From contig NZ_CP010892.1 in assembly GCF_000931465.1 (NCBI RefSeq), positions 4,301,388 through 4,365,387 of the forward strand: DNA of 64,000 nucleotides, read 5' to 3'. Positions 53,625 to 62,991 of this stretch are shown piece by piece. Position 1 is the stretch's first letter, and each line of letters begins with the position of its first letter. Below the pieces are notes generated by a model. That model searched no databases and was not told the origin of the DNA. It worked only from the letters and a program-made list of their open reading frames with translations. The position numbers and the translations under genes are program-made. The stretch comes from Pseudomonas sp. MRSN 12121 (lineage in GTDB: Bacteria > Pseudomonadota > Gammaproteobacteria > Pseudomonadales > Pseudomonadaceae).

Positions 53625-54788
53625 TTACGCGGTGACAGTGATGGTCGCAGTGCCGGCCTTGGTGCCATCTGCCACGCTGGTGGCGGTGATAACCGAGGTG
53701 CCGGCCGATACGCCAGTGACCAGGCCAGACGAGTTGACTGTGGCCACGCCTGGTGTGCCGCTGGACCAGGTCACTGCCTGGCTTGCACCGGCCGGGGCAA
53801 CGGTGGCCGCCATCTGGCGGGTTGCTGCTACCGCGATCGAGGCGGTTGCCGGGGTCACGGTCACGCCCGTAACGACAATCGGCGCAGCTTCCCGGGTGAT
53901 GGTCGGGCTGACCTTGGCCACGGTGTAATTCAGCGTCACCTCGATCAGGTCGCGCTTGCCGCCGTTCGGCAGTTCGCCGTCCACTTCCACCGCGGGGAAG
54001 TTGAAGATGTACTTGTTGCCCAGACTGTCGGTGATCGGGAACACTACGCCGATCGGTGCGCGGGTGAAGGTGTTCTTCCAGATCTCCCACGCCCGCTTCG
54101 ACCAGGCCAGGGTGATGCTGCCAGTGATAGCTGCCTCAGTGGCGATATGTGCACCCGGGCCAAGCTTGTCAGAGCCGAGGCAGCGCTGAGTTTGCAGACT
54201 GTTGTCGAGGTTGACGGTCATGGCCGATACACAGGCCACGCCTTCCAGCGACTCGCCATTCACCAGGATCGTGCCGACGTTGTTGTTCGATAGGAACGGC
54301 GTGGTGGTCGGGGCGTTCGGCGAGACAACGATTGGGGTCTCGCTGTCGGTGTAGTCCAGGCACGCCATGTTAAAGGTGGCGGTGATTTTGCCGTCGGACG
54401 GGATGTCGAGTGCGAACGTCGAGGCGTGCGCACCCTTGAACACGCCGTAGACGCCGACATCGTCGTAGCCCTTGGCGATGCTGAAGGTGTGGCGGGTATC
54501 GCCTACGCTCAGCACGTTGCCGGTCCAGCTGCCGTAGAAAGCGGCCTCCAGCAGCTGATCAAACGAGCCGAACGAGAACTCCGCCGTCAGGTCGCCGCCG
54601 ATATCGATGCTGGTGGCCACCGATCCTTGGCTGAGCCGGGTGTCGGTGATCTCGTCGCTGACCTGTTTGTTGACGGTTGGGGTCAGCGCGTTGCCGGTAA
54701 GGCGCAGCGTGTCCCAGGTGCCGGCCGGGGTCACGCCGGGCGTCACCTCGGCGATGATGTGACTTACAACTTTTGCGCCCGAACTCAT
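53625..54788 (-). CDS. Major tail tube protein with C-terminal Ig-like (BIG_2) domain
   Basis: 387 residues. The tail-tube domain covers about 1-300 (DTRLSQGSVATSIDIGGDLTAEFSFGSFDQLLEA). A bacterial Ig-like domain is at about 305-387 (VTVTPATASIAVAATRQMAATV...GTATITVTA). Such decorations project from the tail surface and are dispensable in lambda V. Confidence 0.88.
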   Translation of the reverse strand: MSSGAKVVSHIIAEVTPGVTPAGTWDTLRLTGNALTPTVNKQVSDEITDTRLSQGSVATSIDIGGDLTAEFSFGSFDQLLEAAFYGSWTGNVLSVGDTRHTFSIAKGYDDVGVYGVFKGAHASTFALDIPSDGKITATFNMACLDYTDSETPIVVSPNAPTTTPFLSNNNVGTILVNGESLEGVACVSAMTVNLDNSLQTQRCLGSDKLGPGAHIATEAAITGSITLAWSKRAWEIWKNTFTRAPIGVVFPITDSLGNKYIFNFPAVEVDGELPNGGKRDLIEVTLNYTVAKVSPTITREAAPIVVTGVTVTPATASIAVAATRQMAATVAPAGASQAVTWSSGTPGVATVNSSGLVTGVSAGTSVITATSVADGTKAGTATITVTA

Positions 54789-54883
54789 CGGAGCCTCCTT
54801 AGATCAATTGATCCGGGGAGGCGTGATGAGCAGAGAGGCCTTTCGGCGGGTCTGATCAGCGTGCCCGGTGAATTTGGGTAAAT

Positions 54884-55072
54884 TTATGCTGGGTCGAATG
54901 TGCGGATAATTGTCGGAACTGGGTCGCCGAGCATCCATATGGCTTGCTCGCCATCCTCAAGCTCTGGCTCTTCCCGTGGGAGGATGTAGCCGAGCCCAGA
55001 TTGATCACTAGTCTGCTCGTGCTCGATGTAATGCTTGCGCTCTACCAGCTTTCCATCAATTCTGACCTGCAT
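54884..55072 (-). CDS. Small hypothetical phage protein
   Basis: 62 residues from ATG 55072 (MQVRIDGKLVERKHYIEHEQ), GGAGAAGG upstream, acidic C-terminal half. Unrecognised; located between tail-tube and tail-terminator genes. Confidence 0.6.
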   Translation of the reverse strand: MQVRIDGKLVERKHYIEHEQTSDQSGLGYILPREEPELEDGEQAIWMLGDPVPTIIRTFDPA

Positions 55073-55172
55073 CGCCCTTCTCCTTTGCTGCAAGCCAGCG
55101 CTCCCATGCGGCAAGCGCTCCTTTCGCAGCACGGATAAGGCTGCGGTGAAGTTCTTTCGTTACTTCGCTCAT
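55056..55172 (-). CDS. 38-residue phage ORF
   Basis: ATG 55172 (MSEVTKELHRSLIRAAKGAL...) with AGAAGGAC upstream; the end overlaps the next start by 17 bp. An amphipathic helical peptide, AAWERWLAAKEKGD near its end. Short, but site and overlap support it. Confidence 0.5.
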   Translation of the reverse strand: MSEVTKELHRSLIRAAKGALAAWERWLAAKEKGDAGQN

Positions 55173-55181
55173 GTCCTTCTC

Positions 55182-55577
55182 TCAACCGGCGCGAAACCGG
55201 ATGTTGACGTTGATCTGGTAGAAGCCCTCGAACTCGCCGGCGACCACTTGGCTGGCTTCCATGCACTCAAGGTCGCCGGACTGCCAGTAGGCAAAGTGCG
55301 CCTCGAGCGCGTCGGCCAGCTCGTTGATGGCCTTGGTGCCGGCGCGCACCCGGGCGAAGCACTGGATGCTGATCTGCCCGGGCTTGCGTGTGTGGGGTCG
55401 GTCGGCCATGCCGGCCATATATGCGGTGGCGTACTGGATATTTGGCCGGCACCAGAGGCCGGTCGCCGGCGGCGTGAAAACTTCCGGCTGGTTCGGGTAG
55501 TCGATCCGATCCTGCTCGATGCCGGTGAAGGCCACCATGCGCGCGGTGATTAGCGCCCTGATTTGCTCGAAGGTCAT
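55182..55577 (-). CDS. Tail terminator-like protein (DUF4128)
   Basis: 131 residues (MTFEQIRALITARMVAFTGI...), matching the small tail-completion/terminator family; lambda U-like position. Overlaps the upstream gene by 4 bp. Confidence 0.75.
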   Translation of the reverse strand: MTFEQIRALITARMVAFTGIEQDRIDYPNQPEVFTPPATGLWCRPNIQYATAYMAGMADRPHTRKPGQISIQCFARVRAGTKAINELADALEAHFAYWQSGDLECMEASQVVAGEFEGFYQINVNIRFRAG

Positions 55578-55954
55578 TTGTAGGCCTCGGATACGCTGAT
55601 GAAGGCAAGCTCGTAGACCCCGCCAGGCGCTTGATCAGACCAACCGTTTTCGAGCCGCTCGGCATATGGCAGATTGTTCTGGATGTAAACCACTGTGAAT
55701 GGCTCAAGGCCGCTCATGACAGACAGCCCGCGCTGGATTGTTGCCCCACCGCCTGGGTCTACTTCGGCGGAAGCCGTATAGACCGGCGAGCCGATGCTCA
55801 AGATGTTGTTGCCACGGAAGCGACCAGTATCGACTGGCGATCGAAGCACTATTTTGTTGAGCATGGCCATGGCGATTACTCGAACTCGCTGCGCCATGTC
55901 CTGCTCGATCTGGTCAGCGAACAGCGTCGGCGATGTACTCCACCCTTTTGCCAT
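55574..55954 (-). CDS. Head-tail joining / HK97 gp10-like protein
   Basis: 126 residues. VRVIAMAMLNKIVLRSPVDTGRFRGN is the gp10-family core and LPYAERLENGWSDQAPGG the usual C-terminal motif. It contributes to the head-tail neck. Confidence 0.82.
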   Translation of the reverse strand: MAKGWSTSPTLFADQIEQDMAQRVRVIAMAMLNKIVLRSPVDTGRFRGNNILSIGSPVYTASAEVDPGGGATIQRGLSVMSGLEPFTVVYIQNNLPYAERLENGWSDQAPGGVYELAFISVSEAYK

Positions 55955-56340
55955 CAGGCTTTTCTCAACTGGATTCGGTACGTAGCCGAGGCCGCATCGG
56001 CGCGCACCGACTTGACCAGGTAGACCACCTGCTTGGCGCGGTCCATCAGGTCAGGCGCAGTGATCTTGTGCCCAACACCCGGGGTATCCGTGACCTCGTT
56101 GGCCAGCGCGGTTAGGCGCAGATCACCGACGAGGATGTTGATGTTGTCGATCCGGCTATCTTCGTAGCGCGATAGCACGCCACGACCAGTATAGGTCGCT
56201 GGCTGGGCCGTCGTGGTTTCGTTGACCGGGTCCCATACGCCAGGCCCAAGGTACTCGCCGATGAAGGCCAGCACCGCATCAGCCAGGTCCGTATTGAAAG
56301 CCTCGGCCAGGTCCGCCTGCAGTTCCTCGCGAAGTCCCAT
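55954..56340 (-). CDS. Head completion / connector protein
   Basis: 128 residues (MGLREELQADLAEAFNTDLADAV). In the order connector-neck-terminator it occupies the head-closure slot. 'YTGRGVLSRYEDSRIDNINILVGD' is typical of small phage head-closure proteins. Confidence 0.65.
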   Translation of the reverse strand: MGLREELQADLAEAFNTDLADAVLAFIGEYLGPGVWDPVNETTTAQPATYTGRGVLSRYEDSRIDNINILVGDLRLTALANEVTDTPGVGHKITAPDLMDRAKQVVYLVKSVRADAASATYRIQLRKA

Positions 56341-56341
56341 A

Positions 56342-56713
56342 TCAGCCCCTCACGACTTTGGTCTGGCCGCTGCTGTTCAGGTAATGCGCCAACAGTGCCA
56401 GGGCGAACGACTCGCCAGCGCTGATGGTGCGGGATGATTCGGAGTAGGTTTTGCTGCTGGACACGCCGTCGGCGTCCACTGACTTGCTCAGCACGCCGGT
56501 CTCCTTGGCGCCATAGAGCTTGCCGGCCGCAGCCTCTCGGGCAATCTCGGCGCCGGCCTGGATGACGTCGTCCGGGACCGGATCGAAGTCAGGCAGGTTC
56601 AAGTTGGTGAGCCAGGTGTTGGCCATCAGCACCGCCCGGGCTTTCTGGTCGTCGGGCGCCCAGGCCGGCCCAAGCAGGGCGTCTACCTGCTCGACGGTGA
56701 TGTAGATGGTCAT
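56342..56713 (-). CDS. Head-tail connector, 'DnaT-like ssDNA-binding' family
   Basis: 123 residues. MTIYITVEQVDALLGPAWAP begins it; the family is often called DnaT-like but in phages is an adaptor of the portal. It shares one base with the preceding gene's stop. Confidence 0.75.
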   Translation of the reverse strand: MTIYITVEQVDALLGPAWAPDDQKARAVLMANTWLTNLNLPDFDPVPDDVIQAGAEIAREAAAGKLYGAKETGVLSKSVDADGVSSSKTYSESSRTISAGESFALALLAHYLNSSGQTKVVRG

Positions 56714-57039
56714 TACACGGCCTCGTCCAGCAGCTTCTGGAGGTCTTCCAGCGTGACGGCGGCGGTGAAGTCGACGCCCTTCTCGGTCAGCTTGGTCTTG
56801 AGATCTTCAGCCTTATTAGTGTCGTCCAGCAGCTTTTGCAGGGCAGGTTTCTTGGCGCCTGCTTCGAACGTAACCCCCTTGGCGTTCAACGCTGCACGGA
56901 TCTCGTCGATGCTCAGGGCCTTACCGGACTTGCCGGCCTCGTCCAGCAGCTCATGGAAGTCCGGATTGAAGTCTTCTTCGTTGATGTGCACGAAGTCGCC
57001 CTGCCCTTCGCCCCACGGCTTTACCTTGATCAGTTTCAT
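56713..57039 (-). CDS. Hypothetical head-region protein, HeH/LEM-like repeats
   Basis: 108 residues from ATG 57039 (CTGGAGAACCGC upstream). Two related helical units: 'DEIRAALNAKGVTFEAGAKKPALQKLLDD' and 'DLKTKLTEKGVDFTAAVTLEDLQKLLDE', resembling HeH/LEM motifs. Position suggests a capsid-associated role. Confidence 0.68.
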   Translation of the reverse strand: MKLIKVKPWGEGQGDFVHINEEDFNPDFHELLDEAGKSGKALSIDEIRAALNAKGVTFEAGAKKPALQKLLDDTNKAEDLKTKLTEKGVDFTAAVTLEDLQKLLDEAV

Positions 57040-57083
57040 GCGGTTCTCCAGTGGAAGATTGGGGCCCGCAGGCCCCTGCAGGG

Positions 57084-58247
57084 TCAGCCCAGCAGCAGGC
57101 CGATATGTTCGGATTTCACGGCCGCGCAACCCCAGGCCATGGCGATCTCGAACTGCATTTGGCGGTACTGGGCGTACATGGACACTTCGAAGCTAAGGCC
57201 GGTCAGTGGGTCGGTCACGATCATGCGATCGATGGCCGAGTCGCCCTGAGGCGGCAGCGCCGGGGCGCGGGTGGCCAGGGCGATTGCCGAGCGGGCAAAG
57301 AACATGTTGCGCGCGCTGGTAGCCGACAGGGTGACGGCAGTGGCGGCAGCTGGGATCGCCTTCATCAGGCCTGGCGCGGCGATGGTGATCGCGCCGCCGT
57401 TGGACACGTCAGTGTCACCGGCAACGACCACGTACTTGTTGGCGTCGCCCGCGAAGCTGATCACGTCGCCAGCCAGGATGGTGCCGGTACCAGCCGAGGC
57501 CAGGGTAATGACGGTTGCGCCGACAGCGTAGCCAGCGGCGTTGGTGGTCGACGCGGCGCCGGTACCAGAAACCACGGTCTTGATCTGGGCAGACTGGCGC
57601 AGAGCCAGGTTCTGCAGGCGGTCGGTGATGCCGTTGCGCAGCATGTCTTCGCGGCCGGCTTCGTTGACCTTGAACAGGACCGACTGCTTGCCGCGCAGAT
57701 TGGCCATCGCGCCGGTGCCCAGCACCAGCTGGAAGTCCAGGCCTTGGGCGCCGTTCTCTTCCAGAATGCGCAGAGCGCCGGCGGAGTCGCTCAGGTCGGC
57801 AGCGGTGCCGAACGGGGCAGTACCAGCGGTACCGTAGGCGCGGGACGCTTTGGTATGCAAGCCGGCCAGGTCCGATTCGATCTCGTTGACCAGGGTGCGC
57901 ATGCCTTGCTGGATCTGCTGCGACAGGATGACGTTGTACGATGCGCCGTTGTTATCCAGGCCGCGCTTTTCTTCGCCGTTCCAGCGGATCGGCACGCGGC
58001 GGGCCTTGGTGATGGTCATCGGGACATTACCGATATCCTGGTCGCCGTCGTTCGGCGGGGTAACCGCCGGAGTGATGTCGGTGGCGGTGGCAGCCGGAGC
58101 CACCGGAGACATGACGGTCTGACCGACAGCAGCGCGCTCGTAGGTCATATCGGAGGTGACGGCAGGGATGAAGCCGACCAGTTCGCGGGAGACCACGTCC
58201 AGGGCGTTATACAGGGTTGGGATCAGGCCGGTGAGGGTGTTGGCCAT
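57084..58247 (-). CDS. Major capsid protein (P22 coat-like)
   Basis: 387 residues (MANTLTGLIPTLYNALDVVSRELVGF). The length and pattern suit the P22 coat group with HK97 fold. It includes an inserted Ig-like/I-domain region (about 245-300; 'VGATVITLASAGTGTILAGDVISFAGD'). AGGAGTATCACC precedes the ATG. Confidence 0.85.
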   Translation of the reverse strand: MANTLTGLIPTLYNALDVVSRELVGFIPAVTSDMTYERAAVGQTVMSPVAPAATATDITPAVTPPNDGDQDIGNVPMTITKARRVPIRWNGEEKRGLDNNGASYNVILSQQIQQGMRTLVNEIESDLAGLHTKASRAYGTAGTAPFGTAADLSDSAGALRILEENGAQGLDFQLVLGTGAMANLRGKQSVLFKVNEAGREDMLRNGITDRLQNLALRQSAQIKTVVSGTGAASTTNAAGYAVGATVITLASAGTGTILAGDVISFAGDANKYVVVAGDTDVSNGGAITIAAPGLMKAIPAAATAVTLSATSARNMFFARSAIALATRAPALPPQGDSAIDRMIVTDPLTGLSFEVSMYAQYRQMQFEIAMAWGCAAVKSEHIGLLLG

Positions 58248-58345
58248 GGTGATACTCCTAAGGGATCGATGTTTGAGTTTTCAGACTTCCGGGCCATCCG
58301 ACCCAAGCACCGATCCCCATCCGGGGACCGGCATGTTGTCTGGCG

Positions 58346-59110
58346 TCATTCGGTGACGACGCCACCTTCACGCGCGAACGCGGCTTGCCCTGCTGGGTCG
58401 AGGGCGTTCCAGTTCGTGCGCGACATGGATTTCTTGCCGTTCGGCACATTGCCCTGCTGGGCTCCGCTGCCATTGGCGCCGGATGCCTTCAGGATGTGGG
58501 CCTTGTGCGGGTAGGCATCCACCAGCAGTTCGATTGCTTCGTCTGCGGTGGCGAGTTCGCCCGGGCGGGCGCGGGAAAACAGCTTTTGACCGTTACTGTC
58601 GTAGCCGACGACCTTGCCGTCTTCGACCTTGAGGCTGTTGCCGAACAGCGCGCGGGCGATCTCAACGCCGGCCGGGCCTTCAGCGGCGAACTTCTCGGCG
58701 ATGAACTTGGACGAGGAGAACGCGCCACCGATCAGGTGGTTGTTCAGCTGCCCTTTCAGGCTTTCGTTTTCCTTCACGACCGGCGCGTACTTTTCCTCGA
58801 ACGCCTTCACCGCCTCATTCTTGACCCGCTCTACCTCGCCGGCATCGACCAGCTTCTTGTCGTCCAGGTTCTTCACGGTGGCCAGCGCCTTGATGGCGGC
58901 GGCGGGATCGGTGATGCCTTCGAACCCCTTCAGGGTGCTTTCAGCGGCTTCAGCACGCTCACGGTGAGATTTGGCTTCAGCGTTTAGACGGGAAATGGTG
59001 TTGACGGTACCAGCGGCATCGAATGCCACCTCCTTGCCGTCGTCATGCACATACACCGGCTTGCCGTCTTGAACAACAACATGGCCTTGGTCGTCGAGCT
59101 TCAGTTTCAT
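58346..59110 (-). CDS. Scaffold-like protein (DUF6651-type)
   Basis: 254 residues from ATG 59110 (GGAGAACCGC upstream). Highly charged, coiled N-terminal half (AEAKSHRERAEAAESTLKGFEG...EKYAPVVKENESLKGQLNN), C-terminal basic helix. Just upstream of the capsid gene, so assembly scaffold is likely. Confidence 0.78.
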   Translation of the reverse strand: MKLKLDDQGHVVVQDGKPVYVHDDGKEVAFDAAGTVNTISRLNAEAKSHRERAEAAESTLKGFEGITDPAAAIKALATVKNLDDKKLVDAGEVERVKNEAVKAFEEKYAPVVKENESLKGQLNNHLIGGAFSSSKFIAEKFAAEGPAGVEIARALFGNSLKVEDGKVVGYDSNGQKLFSRARPGELATADEAIELLVDAYPHKAHILKASGANGSGAQQGNVPNGKKSMSRTNWNALDPAGQAAFAREGGVVTE

Positions 59111-59184
59111 GCGGTTCTCCGGGCATCCGCCCATCTGCGCGGCATCCGCCGCTGTGCGCCCTACCCATCCGGGCTTCAGGCATG

Positions 59185-59209
59185 AAAAAGCCCCGCACTG
59201 GGCGAGGCT
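59185..59209 (-). terminator. Terminator between minor-head and scaffold genes
   Basis: Minus strand: AGCCTCGC CCAGT GCGGGGCT TTTTC; one G-T pair in the stem and a T-run. Confidence 0.8.
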
Positions 59210-59257
59210 ATGAAAATGTGCGCCACGAAATGGCGACTCAGTGTTTTGTGGCGCGGG

Positions 59258-60334
59258 CTACAACAGCCGCTCCCGCAGCTCATCTAGCGTCAGGAACTTG
59301 CCCTTGTCGTTGTAGAAGTCCTGCAGCTTCAGCTTGTCTTGGCGCAGCAGCTTCCCCCGCTCCGGCCCAAGGATCTCGTCCTGGCGTGCGGCAGGTTGGC
59401 GGGCAAGCCATTGCGCATAGGTGGTCTGCTGCGGTACCTGGCCGTCCATGCTTGCCCGCGTCGCCGCATCACTGATCCCCAGCGCCAAAGCGCTCTTGAG
59501 GATCGGCAGCTTGGTCGAGCGGCAGCAGAAGTGAATACGACCCGGCCCGGCCAGCCACGGCACCTTGTGCCCAATGGGCTGGTATGTGCCCAGCGTGTAA
59601 GGCAGCCGGTCACGGATTCGGCAAGTCGTCGAGGTCCGATTGTCCAGCGTACTCAGCCACTCGACATGGCTGATGATGTCGCTGTTGGCCTCGAACGCCT
59701 TGTCGCTGGCCGCCTCTGCCGTGCTGGACACGGCAGACCGGACAACCGCCTCCACCTCGCGGCGAGACTTCTGCAGGATGCCGTCGGCGTACTTCTCCGC
59801 CTTGGTGCCCATGATCTGCCGGACGATCTCCGGTGTCGTACGGCCTTCAAGCACTCCAGACCGCACGGCATCGCGGATCGACGCAGCGCGGTCAGCCTCA
59901 ATGCCCGCCATCCACTCGCTGAGCAGTCGCCCCTGGAATGGCCTTGCCAGCGCAATGGCGCGTACCTGACTGAACTCAGCCACGGCAATCGGAAACTTCT
60001 CATGCACAAGCTTCGGCACAATCGAGCGCAGCACGCTGGCCTGGTAGGCGATCTCATAGCTGGCCACACCCTCGACCGACGCAGTGAGCGCCTGCTGAAG
60101 GCTAACGAAGGTTGCCTGGTTGATGCGCAGTACAGGCGCCAGCGCCGCATCGATCTGCGCAACGGACGCGTCCGCGCTCAGGCTGTCGATGGCCGCTATC
60201 AGCGCAGCCCGCAAATCCGGGTCAGAACTGTTCAGGATCCTGATGATCGCCACGACCTGGCTGTTGCTCAGACTGGACAGGTCAACTTCATGACCGATCA
60301 GCTCGTCCAGCAGCTTCTCGTTGGCCGTCTTCAT
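59258..60334 (-). CDS. Minor head / head morphogenesis protein (SPP1 gp7 / Mu F-like)
   Basis: 358 residues. The central gp7-like motif is around 230-275 (HVEWLSTLDNRTSTTCRIRDRLPY...GPGRIHFCCRST), with Cys/His typical of the family. TGATG coupling with the portal gene. It acts early in capsid assembly or DNA ejection. Confidence 0.85.
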   Translation of the reverse strand: MKTANEKLLDELIGHEVDLSSLSNSQVVAIIRILNSSDPDLRAALIAAIDSLSADASVAQIDAALAPVLRINQATFVSLQQALTASVEGVASYEIAYQASVLRSIVPKLVHEKFPIAVAEFSQVRAIALARPFQGRLLSEWMAGIEADRAASIRDAVRSGVLEGRTTPEIVRQIMGTKAEKYADGILQKSRREVEAVVRSAVSSTAEAASDKAFEANSDIISHVEWLSTLDNRTSTTCRIRDRLPYTLGTYQPIGHKVPWLAGPGRIHFCCRSTKLPILKSALALGISDAATRASMDGQVPQQTTYAQWLARQPAARQDEILGPERGKLLRQDKLKLQDFYNDKGKFLTLDELRERLL

Positions 60335-61713
60335 CAGATAGCTCCGAGGGCTGGGCCTTGAGACCCGATCCTTCCAAGCTCTTCAGGCCATTTGTACTCG
60401 TCGCTGATAACGCCACGACGCTGCATCTCGGTGAAGAGGGTTTCGTGCGAGAGCATGCCGGCGTTGGCCATAGATACCAGGGTAGGCAGCGAGACCTCAG
60501 GCATGTAGTCAACATCGAAGTTGCCGCGCATCTCGACCGTGCCACCGTCGCCCAGGCTGCGGTAATCGGCCATGTATTGGAGCAACTGCGCCAGGCAGTC
60601 GCCGAACTGGTGCGCCATGCGCTCCAGCGGTGACAGCTCCTGCGCCGCGTCCTCCTCCGCCTGCGTGGCGGTCTTGGTCGCTACTTTCTCGGGCGTGAGC
60701 AGCTTGGCCCCGGCCATCCGCATCTCGTCGATGAGATCCTTCAGGGCGGTGCGTCCAGCCTCAACGGCTTTGCCAGTGTGCTCGACGTACTTCATGTCGC
60801 CGTTCATGGGCAGGTCAGTCAGCGCGCCGACACCCACCTTGAATTCAGTGGGCAGGGGCTTGCCTTGGTTGTCGTACTGCTGCTGCACGCCGATCCGAGC
60901 CAGGATGGGCACACGGATTACATGCAGGATGTTGTCCTGATCGCTCTGGCTCTGCCAGTGCTTGACGTTCAGGTGTGCCAGCTCCATCAGTGGCGGCTTG
61001 GCCGTCATGAAGCCGGTTCGGCCGGTGTAGAAGGTAACCCAAGGGATGACAGGAAGGCTCGTGGGGCCTTCGTCATGCACCTCCCACTCACCAGCCTTTT
61101 CACCCTTGCGGTAGATGCGCCAGGAACCCGGCTCAAGGACGCGGATCTGCTCGACGCACTTGGCGCCAAACTCGCCATCCTCCTCCTCTACCACTTCCTT
61201 GTAGCGAATCATGGTCAGGACACCGCCCTTGGACCGCCATCCAAGCACCTGCTCAGGCTTCACCAGGACGGCGTAAGGGCGAACCCCTGCGGCCTGCTCA
61301 TCAGCCTGGGTGCGAACCCCTTCGACCTGCGCGTGGTCAATGAAGGCGTGGCACAGGCCGTGGCTGAGCCCCTCACTGAAGAAGGCGACCGACCATGAGT
61401 TGAGGTCGTTACCGGCGTTGTCGATGTTCTTGGCCATCTCAGCGATCTGCGGCGGAACGTCATCGCCCAGTTGCAGAGGCTCGGCAAACACACGGGAGGT
61501 CATGTTCCCGACCGTCTCGGAGTACGCCGGCAGAAGCGTGGACAGCGCCAGGCGCTCCTTGTACACGCAGTCTTCCTCTGCCGGATACTTTGGCAGCAGG
61601 CAGGTGCCAGCCTCGCGCATGGCCAGCGTGCCGAGCATTAAAGGGGTAATCCGCTCCCAGTACACGCGCATGGCGTTGACCGCTGGCAGCGTGGCGTCGG
61701 GGCTGTTGGACAT
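60334..61713 (-). CDS. Portal protein (DUF4055)
   Basis: 459 residues. ALSTLLPAYSETVGNMTSRVFAEPL and 'LARIGVQQQYDNQGK' are features of DUF4055 portals of Pseudomonas and related siphoviruses. It forms the DNA channel at the capsid vertex. It begins 3 bp after the terminase stop. Confidence 0.87.
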   Translation of the reverse strand: MSNSPDATLPAVNAMRVYWERITPLMLGTLAMREAGTCLLPKYPAEEDCVYKERLALSTLLPAYSETVGNMTSRVFAEPLQLGDDVPPQIAEMAKNIDNAGNDLNSWSVAFFSEGLSHGLCHAFIDHAQVEGVRTQADEQAAGVRPYAVLVKPEQVLGWRSKGGVLTMIRYKEVVEEEDGEFGAKCVEQIRVLEPGSWRIYRKGEKAGEWEVHDEGPTSLPVIPWVTFYTGRTGFMTAKPPLMELAHLNVKHWQSQSDQDNILHVIRVPILARIGVQQQYDNQGKPLPTEFKVGVGALTDLPMNGDMKYVEHTGKAVEAGRTALKDLIDEMRMAGAKLLTPEKVATKTATQAEEDAAQELSPLERMAHQFGDCLAQLLQYMADYRSLGDGGTVEMRGNFDVDYMPEVSLPTLVSMANAGMLSHETLFTEMQRRGVISDEYKWPEELGRIGSQGPALGAI

Positions 61714-61716
61714 TGG

Positions 61717-62991
61717 TCACATTCTCAAAGGTTGGGTCGTTGTCATTGGCCGTTCGATTGGGAACAGGTAGGCCAGCGGGTAACCGCCAGCGTCGTTCAG
61801 GTGATCGACCCCGCTCGATTTATCCGGCATGCCGTTCTTGTCGTACGCCTGCTGTTCCAGGCCGTCGGCCAGGTGCGGGCAGCGATTGGTGTTGATCTTC
61901 AGCCTCCTCTCACCTGCCCCATTCAGGATCAGCGCATTAACGGCGTTGACGCGATCAGCGATAGCCGGGTTCGTCGCATTCACGCGGATCACGAAGCCCG
62001 CCTGGCGAAGGATGCTCAGGTCTGACTCGCTCGCGTTCTTGCTGCTGGAGTTGGCGCCGGATGCGTCCGGAAAAATCTGGATGGGGTGACCTTTGTCGGC
62101 GTACTGCCGTTTGATCAGGTCCGCCATGTATGGGGTGTCGCGACCGTCGGTTATCTCGGCCACCGCAACCGGCCACCCGCCCCGCAGCACGTAGACCACA
62201 GCACTCATCTTGAGCCGGTTGAAGTCCATGCCGATCAGCAGCGGCTCGCGCTCCCGCTCTACCGTATCGCTGTGGTTTAGTACACGGTCAAAGTCGGGGT
62301 AGACGCTACCGCTGTTCAGGTTGGTGAACTTCCCCTCGATGTACGCTGTGATCAGCGCCGCTGGATAGCTGTCACGAAGGCTCTGCACATAGTCATCAGG
62401 AAGGAACGGGTTGGTGTACGTCGCCGCCTGGACCATCGCGTAGCCGGGCTTAGGCGAACGACCCCAGGTGTCGTAGACGAACTGGAACCCCTCAGGCGTG
62501 GTGTACGCCGAGACGCGGTTGAATGGCTGCTCAACGCCGGCTGGCCGCTGCCGGTTCCGCGCGATGATCTTGCGCCATGCCAGTGCAGCCTGGGCCTTCT
62601 TCAGCGTGTCGATCTCGTCGACATGCGCCCGGTACGATTCGTACCCGATGATGCGCGCCGGGTTCTCGAGCGTCCTCAGGATGAAGTCACCGCAGTTCGG
62701 CGCGCTGGTGTAGATAATGTTCTCTTGCTTGTTGTACTTGTACCGAATGCCCAGCTCGCTCAGCTTTTCCTCCATGCGCGGCGCCAGGATCAGCCGGACC
62801 AGGTCATAGGTCGGCTCGTACAGGGCGACCAAGGCATCCGACGATGACAGGGCATCACGAAGCGCACAGTTGGCCAGCGTCTCAGTCTTCCCAGTACCAA
62901 ACCCACCGACGAACGCCGGGTATTTATCCTGCAGCTGGAAGAACTCAGCCTGGGGCTCGGTCATCTGAATTCGGAGCGTTCGACCTGCCAC
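61717..62991 (-). CDS. Terminase large subunit
   Basis: 424 residues. Walker A GGFGTGKTETL (about 30-38), Walker B-like 'AHVDEIDTL' (about 120), and nuclease acidic residues (LLIGMDFNRLKMSAVV; FPDASGANSSSKN; SGVDHLNDAGGY). GTG 62991 is chosen because GAGGTGG precedes it and 'RIQMTEPQAEFF' belongs to the domain; ATG 62964 is the alternative. It overlaps the small subunit by 47 bp. Confidence 0.92.
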   Translation of the reverse strand: MAGRTLRIQMTEPQAEFFQLQDKYPAFVGGFGTGKTETLANCALRDALSSSDALVALYEPTYDLVRLILAPRMEEKLSELGIRYKYNKQENIIYTSAPNCGDFILRTLENPARIIGYESYRAHVDEIDTLKKAQAALAWRKIIARNRQRPAGVEQPFNRVSAYTTPEGFQFVYDTWGRSPKPGYAMVQAATYTNPFLPDDYVQSLRDSYPAALITAYIEGKFTNLNSGSVYPDFDRVLNHSDTVEREREPLLIGMDFNRLKMSAVVYVLRGGWPVAVAEITDGRDTPYMADLIKRQYADKGHPIQIFPDASGANSSSKNASESDLSILRQAGFVIRVNATNPAIADRVNAVNALILNGAGERRLKINTNRCPHLADGLEQQAYDKNGMPDKSSGVDHLNDAGGYPLAYLFPIERPMTTTQPLRM